A stretch of DNA of 64,000 nucleotides from Phyto melanocephala (taxonomy: Eukaryota; Arthropoda; Insecta; Diptera; Rhinophoridae). Under the pieces are notes generated by a model, which was given only the letters and a program-made list of their open reading frames with translations, made no database searches and was not told the origin of the DNA. Below, one piece after another: positions 47,284-56,891 of this stretch. The stretch covers positions 155,228,845-155,292,844 of the forward strand of contig OW799233.1 in the NCBI GenBank assembly GCA_941918925.1. Direction: 5' to 3'. Both the position numbers and the translations under genes were made by a program. Positions within the stretch are counted from its first letter, which is position 1; each line of letters starts with the position of its first letter.

Positions 47284-48600
47284 TATACCCTTCACCTGTG
47301 GTGTACAAGGTTATATATAGTTTTGTCATTCCGTTTGTAATTTCTACAATTTTCATTTCCGACCCCATAGAATATATGTATATTTTCTGAAGCTTATGAA
47401 TAGAGGAGTCGATTGGGCCCTGGCCGTCTGCCCGTGTGTTGGTTGAAATCAACTTTTAGGATCAACTATATGTTCCTCAGATCTGTGTATGGTATCAATC
47501 TTTTGGAAATATCCGGGAATGAATCGCTATTGAAATTCAGATCAATCGCCCCATAATTTTCTGAGATATGAGCAAAAAATCACGACCACTTCGTTTTTTT
47601 TACAATTACAACAACAACATACATATGTACTGGTTAGAGTAAACGTGGCATCGAATCCCAGCTGAGCCAAAAACATTTTTTTTTTATTTTATATTATTTT
47701 ATTTTTTTATTTTATATATTTTTTATATATTTTTTTAATTTCTTCTTTATATTTTTTTTAAAATTTTTTTTTTGTTATTTTTTTATTGTTTTTTTTATAC
47801 CCTTCACCTGTGGTGTACAAGGTTATATATAGTTTTGTCATTCCGTTTGTAATTTCTACAATTTTCATTTCCGACCCCATAGAGTATATGTATATTTTCT
47901 GAAAGCTTATGAATAGAGGAGTCGATTAAGCCCTGACCGTCTGTCCGTGTGTTGGTTGAAATCAACTTTTAGAAGCAACTATATGTTCCTCAGATCTGTA
48001 TATGGTATCAATCTCTTGGAAATATCCAGGAATGAATCGCTATTGAAATTCAGCACAATCGCCCCATAACTTTCTGAGATATGAGCAAAAAACCACGACC
48101 ACCTCGTTTTTTTACACAATTACAACAACAACATACATACATGCAAAAAACATGCCAAAAAAAAAATTACAAAAGAAAAATATAGTAAAAATAAAAAAAA
48201 TTAAAAAAAAAAATTTTTAAAAATTTAAAAAAAAAAAATTTTTAAAAATTTAAAAAAATTTAAAAAAAATAATAAAATATAAATAATATCTTAAATAAAA
48301 TAAGATAACATTTTTTTGGCTCAGCTGGGATTCGATGCCACATTTAGTCTAACCAGTATATACATATGTACGTATTTTATATGAGATGAATGGTGATACA
48401 AACAATTGTTATTGCATGACTACACGTTGTGAAGGGTATATAAGATTCGGCACGGCCGAATATAGCACTGTTACTTGTTGTAATGTTGTTTTTGTGAAAA
48501 AAAAATCGAGGTGGTCGTGGGTTTTTGCTCATATCTCAGTTGTTTATGTACCGATATTTCTGATTTTCAATACCGATCTACTCCCGAATATTTCTGATAT
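47284..48600. repeat. Cluster of family X copies, part tandem, part inverted
   Basis: Two plus copies start at 47284 and 47797 ('cccttcacctgtggtgtaca'), about 513 bp apart. 48160-48300 is an A-rich core. 48305-48600 holds the 'ggctcagctgggattcgatg' and 'gattcggcacggccgaatat' end and then the start of a reversed copy that continues after the LINE. Confidence 0.75.
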
Positions 48601-49605
48601 TTTCGAAAAGAGCACTCCACTGTACATCAACTTAAGAGAGTTGTTAACTTTCTTGAATGTAATAAAAGTAATCGAAAAAGCACTGGAGTCGTTTTTCTTG
48701 ATATCGAAAAAGCGTTTGACTCAATCTGGCATGATGGACTAGTGTATAAATTAAATACGTTAAATTTTCCAATTTACCTTCAAAAACTTATCAAAAGCTT
48801 TTTAGATAAACGTACGTTTGTTGTATCTGTCAATAACAAATTTTCTAGTGAAAGGCAAATACCTGCGGGCTTGCCGCAAGGATCAGTATTATCCCCTACA
48901 CTATACTCGATATATACATCTGATGTTACTCTAAGAAGAGACCATGATGCAGCTTTTTACGCGGATGACAGCGCCTTTATTTGTTGCGGTAAAGTCTCGA
49001 ATGCGATTATTAGAAGAATGGAAAATAATCTTAAATTAATTCGTAAATACTATGACAAATGGAAAATAAAAGTCAATGACGATAAAACTCAAGCAATTAT
49101 ATTTCCATTCAACAAATCGCGAAAACGCTTTCCTACTAGATATTTATCGTCTAGGGGAACAATTATCCCATTGAAGGACGAAATTAAATATCTAGGAGTA
49201 ATCCTTGACAGAAAACTTTTATTCAAACAGCATGTTAATTACATTTGCGAGAAGGCAATTAAGTGTAGTCGTGCCTTATACCCCTTAATTGGCCGAAGAT
49301 CTAATCTTAATATAAAGAACAAAGTTCTTATTTACAAAATTTGTATTCGACCGATTATGACCTATGGTTGTCAAATCTGGTCCCAAAAGGCTGCTAAAAC
49401 GCATACAAAAAAATTGCAAATCATTCAAAATAAAAATTTGAAAATAATACACAATCTACCTTTTAGATATCCAACTTATCTTCTACACAGAAACTTTGAC
49501 TTCAAAATGTTTAATTCATTGACAAGGGAACTGACGCTGTCATTTAATGAAAAATGCAGAAGGTCAAATTTTGAAATAATAAGAAATTTGCTGAACAACC
49601 ACTGA
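48601..49605 (+). CDS. Reverse transcriptase, C-terminal part, of a jockey-type LINE
   Basis: The frame is open from the truncation point to TGA at 49603-49605 (about 334 codons); the element has lost the endonuclease and the first part of RT. Motifs in order: FRKEHSTVHQL at the start, GVVFLDIEKAFDSIWHDGL (motif A, first catalytic D), AGLPQGSVLSPTLY (motif B), AAFYADDSAF (motif C, the YADD catalytic pair), EIKYLGVILDRKL (thumb side) and TYGCQIWS. All catalytic residues of the polymerase site are present and no stop interrupts, so the insertion is recent. It cannot move by itself without its 5' part. Confidence 0.9.
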   Translation, partial: FRKEHSTVHQLKRVVNFLECNKSNRKSTGVVFLDIEKAFDSIWHDGLVYKLNTLNFPIYLQKLIKSFLDKRTFVVSVNNKFSSERQIPAGLPQGSVLSPTLYSIYTSDVTLRRDHDAAFYADDSAFICCGKVSNAIIRRMENNLKLIRKYYDKWKIKVNDDKTQAIIFPFNKSRKRFPTRYLSSRGTIIPLKDEIKYLGVILDRKLLFKQHVNYICEKAIKCSRALYPLIGRRSNLNIKNKVLIYKICIRPIMTYGCQIWSQKAAKTHTKKLQIIQNKNLKIIHNLPFRYPTYLLHRNFDFKMFNSLTRELTLSFNEKCRRSNFEIIRNLLNNH

Positions 49606-49836
49606 GGGTCTTTTGTTTAAAAGACACATTTCAGTGATTGTTTTAAAATCTCTTATAACTTCTAAGTTGATGCGAGGTTTTTTATGAACAACTTTTCCTT
49701 AAATCTGTGATATTAGTAGTTTCTTTATTTTATTAATAAGATGTTAATTGTTGTAATACTATATGTAAATTCTCATAACTCTGTTAATGATATTGATAAA
49801 ATGAATAAGTTTTTAATAAAGGATAATAATAATAAT
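48601..49836 (+). mobile_element. 5'-truncated jockey-type LINE with 14-bp target duplication
   Basis: Begins mid-ORF and ends with (AAT)n. Flanked by AATATTTCTGATAT at 48587-48600 and 49837-49850. It interrupts a family X copy. 1,236 bp. Confidence 0.9.
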
Positions 49837-50460
49837 AATATTTCTGATATGTCGGGGGGCTTCAAAAAGTTGATTTCAACATACTCACGGACAGACGGTC
49901 AGACGGACAGACTGACAGGGCTTAATCGACTCCCCTATTCATAAGCTTTCAGAAAATATATACTTTATGGGGTCGGAAACGAAAATTGTAGAAATTTCAC
50001 ACGGAATGACAAACCTATATATACCCTTTTTCACTGTGTGAAGGGTATAAAAAAAAATTAGAAAAAAAAATTATATAAAAAAAATATATAAAAAAAAATT
50101 AAAAAAAAATTTTTTGGCTCAGCTGGGATTCGATGCCATGCTTACTCTAAGCAGTATACATGCTCATATCTCAGTTGTTTATGTACCGATGTTTCTGATT
50201 TTCAATACCGATTTACTTCCGAATATTTCTGATATTTTAATACCTCACCCGGGTCCAGGCGATATCGGGGGGCTTCAAAAAATTGATTTCAACATACATA
50301 CGGACAGACTGACAGAGCTTAATCGACTCCCCTATTCATAAGCTTTCAGAAAATATATACTTTATGGGGTCGGAAATGAAAATTGTAGAAATTTCACACG
50401 GAATGACAAACCTATATATACCCTTTTTCACTGTGTGAAGGGTATAAAAAATAGTCAGCT
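49837..50460. repeat. Family X: remainder of the interrupted copy plus a further reversed copy
   Basis: 49851-50055 continues the X sequence ('gtcggggggcttc' to 'cactgtgtgaagggtata'). 50056-50110 is A-rich. 50113-50450 repeats the same ordered blocks once more. Confidence 0.75.
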
Positions 50461-50680
50461 GGCTCTAACCTCACCTGATGTGAATTCCCCTTGCGTTTCA
50501 CAAAATAGTTTCATTTGTGACCATAGCATATGGCACAGAATTCATATAACCATTTTGATTATTGGAGTATAATCAAATAATATTTTAACTAATAATAATT
50601 ATTTTGTAATTGGAATTTAAGTTTTTTTTTATCAAAAAATAAATTAGCTTTTTAAATTATACAAAAAATAGACTTGTTTA

Positions 50681-50842
50681 TCAAGGCGAATTCATACAGG
50701 TGAAATTATCAGCCCAGCTGATGGGGACTGCTACAGTCAAACTCCATGTATAAAAAATTATTGTGTATTTTTTATATGTGTCGTCTGACAGCGAACATCA
50801 CAGCGAATTCGCCGTTGCATATACCTGTATGAATATGCCTTG
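50681..50842. mobile_element. hAT-type MITE, 162 bp, 8-bp target duplication
   Basis: Termini TCAAGGCGAATTCATACAGG and the complement of CAAGGCATATTCATACAGGT. Flanked by CTTGTTTA at 50673-50680 and 50843-50850. Related ends to the MITE at 25.5 kb. Confidence 0.85.
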
Positions 50843-50876
50843 CTTGTTTATTAACATATAAGGCATCACTATTAAT

Positions 50877-51502
50877 AGGTTCGTTCGAGTACTTTTACTG
50901 CAGTTTGTAGTAAATGAGTAATTATTTAGTAAATTGAAAATTTTACTCTCAAAAAGAGAATTTGTCCAAAAAAGTACTCGAACAGACATTTGTAAAAATT
51001 CGTAAGATTGAAGCAACAGCTGATGGCAAATAAATATTGTGTTGTTTAATGGGAACTATGTACATACATATGTGCAAATATGTATTTAAGTATGTATACC
51101 TGCGCCAGATTCAGGCAGTTCCATTCTTTCATCTGTAGACATTGTTAACTAACTATATTTCACAAACAATTTAAATTTAATAATATTTTGCACTTTTGTT
51201 TGGATTTTCCTTTTTTTTAATATTTTTTTCACAAATTGTATACTTTTTGTTTGCTTACTTTTGTTTGTTTACCTTTTGGTTTTGCTAAATCTTACTGCAA
51301 GAAATTTCTGTAGTAAAAATTTGCAAATACTCAGTCAAGAACTCTATTTGTGCTCTCATATACTACAAATTTGTGTAAACGAACGCAATTTCGTAAAATG
51401 CAGTCAAAATGTGTACAAATTTGTGTAAACGAACGCAATTTCGTAAAATGCAGTAAAAATTTGTACAAATTCGTACAAATTTGTGAGTTCTCGAACAAAC
51501 CT
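50877..51502 (-). mobile_element. AGGTTCG element, copy 2 (both ends), with a short coding exon
   Basis: Termini AGGTTCGTTCGAGTAC and the complement of AGGTTTGTTCGAGAAC, with AAT on both sides (3 bp). On the minus strand about 51143-51098 reads MSTDERMELPESGAG then GGTATAC, as in copy 1 with one amino-acid change. Between about 51360 and 51460 a segment of about 60 bp is duplicated in tandem relative to copy 1. Confidence 0.75.
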
Positions 51503-51843
51503 AATATAACGAAGATATTTATTTACCCATATTATAATCTAGAGAAAATATGATAGGGATGTAAAATATTTATAAGGATGTAAGTTAAAAATATTGACAA
51601 AAAAAACGCAGCTCTGTACTGGTTATCTGGTTATATATTTTTCTAGCTGAATATTCGTTATCCTCATAGGCTTTTAACTTTATCGTCACTAGCAAACTAC
51701 AAACCGGATTTTTTCTGCAGAAATTTTTATCTTTTACCCTAATAATATACGAATCAATTTTTGTTTTGTTTATAATATTTTCACATAGAATACTTATTGT
51801 AACCTCTATTTTAAATTGCAAAAGACCGTTAGGATTCGTAAAC

Positions 51844-53548
51844 ATGAATAACATAAATTCCAAGGATTCAGTTTTCGAGTTAAAAACCAAAAAGCGTAGT
51901 TTAGTATGGAGATTTTTTGAAAAAGTTAGTATGCAGCGAGTTCGTTGTCTTGTTTGTAATCATGAACAAAATTATCAGGGCACTACCGGTAATATCCTGA
52001 GACATTTAAAGGCTCGTCATGATTTAGATGCAACATTAAAGGGTCAACAAGATCCACGTAATCAAGAACGCATTCAAGAATTGTGTCGAATGATATCTAG
52101 TACACCAATAACAACAAATGATATGGATATAGATCGTAAACCGATAATACCAATACGCAATACATCAATGACGAGTGCATCGTCTGATACAGAAGACTAT
52201 TTCGGTGATAATTTTAATAATCAAAAGGTACTAAATTTTGCAAATTCTAATTTTTGTATCACATGTTTTGTTTTTCAATAATAACGCAGCAAAAACATCA
52301 TTATGAAGAAGTGATTTTGCGGGGGTTTTAATTATGATGAATAGAAACATGCATTAATGTGTCATTGGATATCATGTTTACATGAATAGATTTAAAAATT
52401 GCACTTCATTCCAATAAATGCATAAACGCATGCATATAAGGTGAAAACAAACCGATGTTTCATGAGTTGAGTTTGTTTCTATGAATTTAAAATATTTTTT
52501 ACCTATGAATTTGCAAGTGTTTCGAAGTACATCATTTATGAGAAATTATGAAGGGAGGCATAAAGAATGCATTCTTTTTTTATATTGATTTAGAAGACTA
52601 ATGCAATTAGTTTTTGCTGAATACTAAATTAAAGTGGAAAATGAAGTTCACTGAATTCGGGTTTTTATTTTTAATTTTTTTATATACATATGTATATACT
52701 GCCGTTATCAACTGTACTTCTTTTGGTTGTCTTCTGCACAATTTTTTTTTTTTTTTATTTAAAGAAAAACGCACTTTTAGTTAAAAATATTGGCGTTATT
52801 AACTTAAAATTACATTTTATAAAAAACGAATAGGTACAATAAAAAAATAGTATCAGTTGATTTGAAATTGGTAATGCAAATTTAGGGGAATAATAGGGCC
52901 ATAAAATTGACTCAGTCCTCATCATAATAAGAAAACATTTATTGCAAAACTTTGTATTTTTTTTTTTTTTATTTATTTCTCATTTGTTTTTCCTCTTTCA
53001 TCAAAAAACTTAAAAGTTTTGCAACAAATGTTCTATAATATGGACGAGGACTTAGTGAATTAGAAGAACACAAGAGAATTACATGTACATTAAACATTGT
53101 TCCCTTTTCCATTCTTCTTTTCTCTTCATTAGCAATATCAAAACGTCGACTTAAGGGCTACTTCCAATTTTTTGTTAAGACATACTCGTACATTTGAACA
53201 TAGGTATGTCAATAAAAATGTTTAATAATCAACTCGTTATAATTTTAGGTCAATAAAAATCGCCAATTCGAAAGCGTTCTTGAACTGCGGGAAGACTGTT
53301 TAATGGCAAACAAAGATGATGATGATGATGTTAATGAACACAATGCTCATGTTAAAGAAATAACACGAAAATCAGCAAAAAGGACGAAATTGGAGGAGGA
53401 TCGTATTGCAGCAGAAACTGAATATTTTCGCGAAAAAGCTGCATATTTTCGTTTACAGAAGCATTTTACGGCTTTGCAGGCTAAAAAAATTAAATTAGAA
53501 ATAGAACAAATGGTTGCAAATAATACAAATGTAACTTTAGTTCAATAA
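51844..53548 (+). CDS. BED gene B: single BED finger plus C-terminal coiled coil (227 aa, two exons)
   Basis: Exons 51844-52227 and 53249-53548 join in phase 0 (AAAG|GTACTA ... ttttag|GTCAAT). The N-terminus is short. A BED finger lies at about residues 20-60: SLVWRFFEKV, then CLVC ... HLKARH. A linker with DPRNQERIQELC follows and then an acidic region. The C-terminal module, about residues 177-220, reads RIAAETEYFREKAAYFR then HFTALQAKKIKLEIEQM, a strong helix likely to form a coiled coil. An ATG at 51844 is the best start (AAACATG); the frame is open upstream without another ATG. Intron 1 holds two MITEs. An AATAAA is at about 53565. The closest relative is gene C, which faces it. Confidence 0.85.
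52285..52622. mobile_element. CCCAGCAAAAAA MITE, diverged third copy, in intron 1 of BED gene B
   Basis: In reverse orientation relative to 40.9 kb it shares the ends gcagcaaaaa / tttttgctg and ordered internal blocks ('tcatgtttacatgaataga', 'gcatgcatataaggtgaaa', 'tgatttagaag'). Confidence 0.7.
52905..53064. mobile_element. 160-bp MITE in intron 1 of BED gene B
   Basis: Arms of about 48 bp: ttgactcagtcctcatcata ... ttgcaaaacttt on the left and aaagttttgcaacaaatgtt ... gaggacttagtgaa on the right. Poly(T) centre. Confidence 0.65.
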
Positions 53549-53585
53549 TAACGGAATAGTTTAAATAAATCGTAAAAAAAATGTG

Positions 53586-53990
53586 TAATTATTGTTATGT
53601 ACCCGCGACTTTATCTTCGTAGTTATCGGGACGAAAGGTAGCCTCTTTATGTAATCATTTTGGTTATTATCTATCTGTGCGGTAAGTTTCATTCAAATAA
53701 ATTTAGTAATTTTTTTTGTAAGTAAAAATTTAAGCATTTTTATAACTTGAAACCCTTGAACAACCGACTAACTAGATACAAAATACATTTTAATATAAAT
53801 TACAAAAATATATTTATTACATTTTGCGCGAATTTGTTATAAAGGGTAGCCTATGTGTTATTTCAGGTTGTCTACTTGTGTGCCAAATTTCATTCAGTTC
53901 CGTTCAGCCGTTTCTGCGTGATTGAGTAACAAACATCTAAACATACTAACATTCACATTATATCAGTAGGATTTAGGTACAATTTGATTT
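53586..53990 (+). repeat. LINE 3'-end-like insect repeat (RTE type suspected)
   Basis: Ends with 'gccaaatttcattcagttcc', 'gttcagccgtttctgcgtga' and 'ttgagtaacaaacatctaaa', a widespread insect non-LTR tail. Starts 37 bp after the stop of gene B, within or just beyond its 3' UTR. Confidence 0.55.
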
Positions 53991-54893
53991 TATAAAACAG
54001 TGAAACAATTTTTAATAGGTAAGCTTTATTTTTGGAAATTTGTGCTTAGACCTTTTTTTAACTCTTAAATGTTAAAAAAAACTTAATTTTAACACTGCGT
54101 TCGTTTACACAAAATTCAATGTATTGTAAAATGTAATTAATCAATTGTATTTAATCTTTTTTATTTAAAAAAGAGATACAAAGCCTTTTATTTGTTAATT
54201 ACTTTACATTTTATGTAGTTAGAAACCCTGAATTAAAATTATTTGCCTTTAAAGTAAAAAGATGTTGATCCGTACAAATAAAAAGTTTATGCACTTTTAA
54301 CAGTTATTTTCATTCATTATATTAATTTAAGTATTTGTTTTATTTTTAATTTATTAATATATTACTAAAACTTAAGAGGTAAATTAAGGGCTAATTTTTA
54401 CTTATTGGTTTAGCATGTAAGATAATCACAAAAATTCAAATATTGGGTAGTTTTATTCCGAAAAGCATTTTTTGTGCGAAAACAAAATTTGTAATTCTTT
54501 ATTCTGTTGCCGCGGTATGGTTTTGTTGTTGCAGTATATATATATTTTTTTAATAAAAGAATTCACTTTTAAAAGTAAATTTATATATCAAATGATATTT
54601 CTTTCCGTTCTGTTATCTTTACCGTGCGAAAACAATAATACCTATTATTTTTTTAAAAACTAGTATATGACGGAAACTTTACGTGGTTGCTCACATAAAA
54701 ATTATCCTTTGTATTATTTCAGGGAAACATATTTAGTAATCTTATCTAAAAATTTTGCTTGGAGAAAGTTGGACTTTAATTACAGTTTCATAAACCTTGT
54801 TTAGCAGTGAAAATTGAACCTAGAATCGCTATCTAAAACCTTTCACTATTTATATTTTTATTCTTTTGAGTTAAAAGTGGGCTTACAGATTTA
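53991..54893. other. AT-rich spacer
   Basis: No gene recognised. Confidence 0.4.
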
Positions 54894-55146
54894 ATATCGA
54901 TGGTCACAGGTAGAAATGCCCTATTTCGTATTTTTACAAAATTGAGTTTTTCAGTGATTCCACTACATTTTACACAAAAACACCTCGACACAAAAACTTT
55001 ACACAAATGTATTAAAAATAAGTTTTACAAGCAATTTTACAAAAAAAAATTATGTTATGATGATACATTTTTTGTTATATTTTTGGCTTCTTCTGTAAAG
55101 TTACAAGTATTTGAGTTAGGGCCTTTCTACCTGTGACCAACAATAT
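54894..55146. mobile_element. MITE 'GGTAGAAAG', copy 2
   Basis: Termini ATATCGATGGTCACAGGTAG and the complement of ATATTGTTGGTCACAGGTAG. Collinear with 16973-17204, including 'acacctcgacacaaaaa'. Confidence 0.7.
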
Positions 55147-55251
55147 GTAGTTTAGAAATATAACTTAAAATTTATGCTGCATTTGGCATATGAATAAAGT
55201 ATAAATTACATTTTAGAAACTAGCCCTTAGGATTCAAAAAATTCTTATAGT

Positions 55252-55982
55252 CTACAACTTTGCATACAGTTGTTCCAGCTCAAATTTAACTTTCTTGGCC
55301 TGTAAGGCTGTTAAATGTTTTTGAATACGAAAATAAGCCGCCTTCTCACGGAAATATTCAATTTCAGCTTTAGTGCGTTCATCTTCCAATGAAGATCGTT
55401 TACGATTTAAACTCGGCCTGGAATTGCGATTTAATCTATCTTCGTCTTCATCTTTGTCAGCAAAGGAATGGTTGTTGGTATCGATGAAATCTACCAAAGG
55501 CTAAAGAAAACAGAAATACCGATTTGATCAAAAATAATAATGCTCACCTCATCACTATTTCCATATGGATCAATGTCACTTTCATATGATACTCGTTGAC
55601 GTTTACGATATTTTTCTCCTTGTTTCTCGGATGTTTCTTTAACTACACTGTGTTGTTCCTCATCATCGTATTCATCTAGGAATTCACATTCGTTTTTAAC
55701 AATAATAGTTGCAACTGTCGGTTCGAATGGTATACCGGATGCGGACAAGGCCTTCATACGTTTTACATTTTCCGGATCGGACAAGCCAACCGCTCTGGCA
55801 TCTATATCATGCTTAACTTTTAAATGACGCAAAGCATTAGCAGTATTCCCCATATAACGTTGTTCATGGTGGCATATTCGACACTTAACACGAACACTAC
55901 TTAATTTCTCAAAATATTGCCAAACAAGACTGGAACGTTTTCGTACAGACACATCCTTATTAGAGTCCTCGTTATCGCTCAT
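55252..55982 (-). CDS. BED gene C: single BED finger plus C-terminal coiled coil (227 aa, two exons)
   Basis: Exons 55982-55548 and 55500-55252 join in phase 0 across a 47-base intron (GAG|GTGAGC ... tctttag|CCTTTG). The BED finger is at about residues 15-60: SSLVWQYFEKL, then CRIC ... HLKVKH. A linker follows (LSDPENVKRMKAL, matching DPRNQERIQEL in gene B), then an acidic middle with a basic KYRKRQR patch. The C-terminal module is RTKAEIEYFREKAAYFR then HLTALQAKKVKFELEQL. Gene B and gene C have the same deduced length, intron position class and domain order and face each other tail to tail, which points to an inverted duplication. Likely nuclear and DNA-binding. Confidence 0.9.
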
Positions 55983-55989
55983 TTTGAAG

Positions 55990-56891
55990 TGGGTAATTTA
56001 AAGTACAACAGCCAAAGCCTTTCAAGCTATAAATAATTTTCGATTATATTTGTTATTCGTTTGATTTATAATAATTTTCAGCTACAATTCGAATAAAATT
56101 TTTTTATTCGTGTAAAAAAGCAAATTAGTAAATAAGTGTTGCACAATTGAACATAAAATTAGCCGAGTAATTGTATTCGGCTAAAAGTAATCGTATTTTA
56201 AAAAGTATTTATAAAGGTTAATTTAAACCTAAAGCCATTAGACCAAATAATATGAAAACTAAGGACTAAATCACAAAAAAAAATATTTAGATAAATACTT
56301 ATAAAATTTATATATGTGTATATAACGCCAAATTGTATTAATATTTACCTCCTTTTTTAACTATATTTATTTAATTAACTGTTTCTTTTTTTCAAAATTT
56401 GTGACAGATTAATATGTATATGATGACCCTTTAGGCTTTGTGTTGCTATTTATAAACAAATAAATGTATACTAAACTGAAAGATTTTGAAATATTAATAT
56501 GTAATAATTTTCTATAATTCATATTGATACAAAATTTTCATATTTTTATATATATTTAGATATGTATACAAAAATGATTACAAAATATGCCTACATATAG
56601 GTTTTGTTTTGCTATTAAAATAAATAAAAAAAAATAAAAAATTTTCTATTATAAAATATGTTGAACCCACTGTTAAATTAACAAATGGCATTACTTTTGT
56701 TTTGTATACATTACATTTACACATACCAAAGCATATATTGTTATTTGACATCTTGTCTACGCCATTTTTACTTGACGCGTCAATTCGCTAACATTGGTCT
56801 ATTTAAATTTTTTTTCTAGTGTTCGTAAATAAAAGTTGTTTTTAAAATATTGTACAAATAAAATTAAACGTAAATAAGTACTATATAAAAA
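55990..56891. other. Divergent intergenic region between BED genes C and D
   Basis: About 900 bp between the two divergent start codons. AT-rich, with no repeat recognised. Presumably holds both promoters. Confidence 0.4.

Noticed and set aside
48386..48742. 118-codon frame leading into the LINE
   Set aside because: It mixes X repeat with LINE sequence in the wrong frame; the RT frame is the adjacent one, open from 48601.
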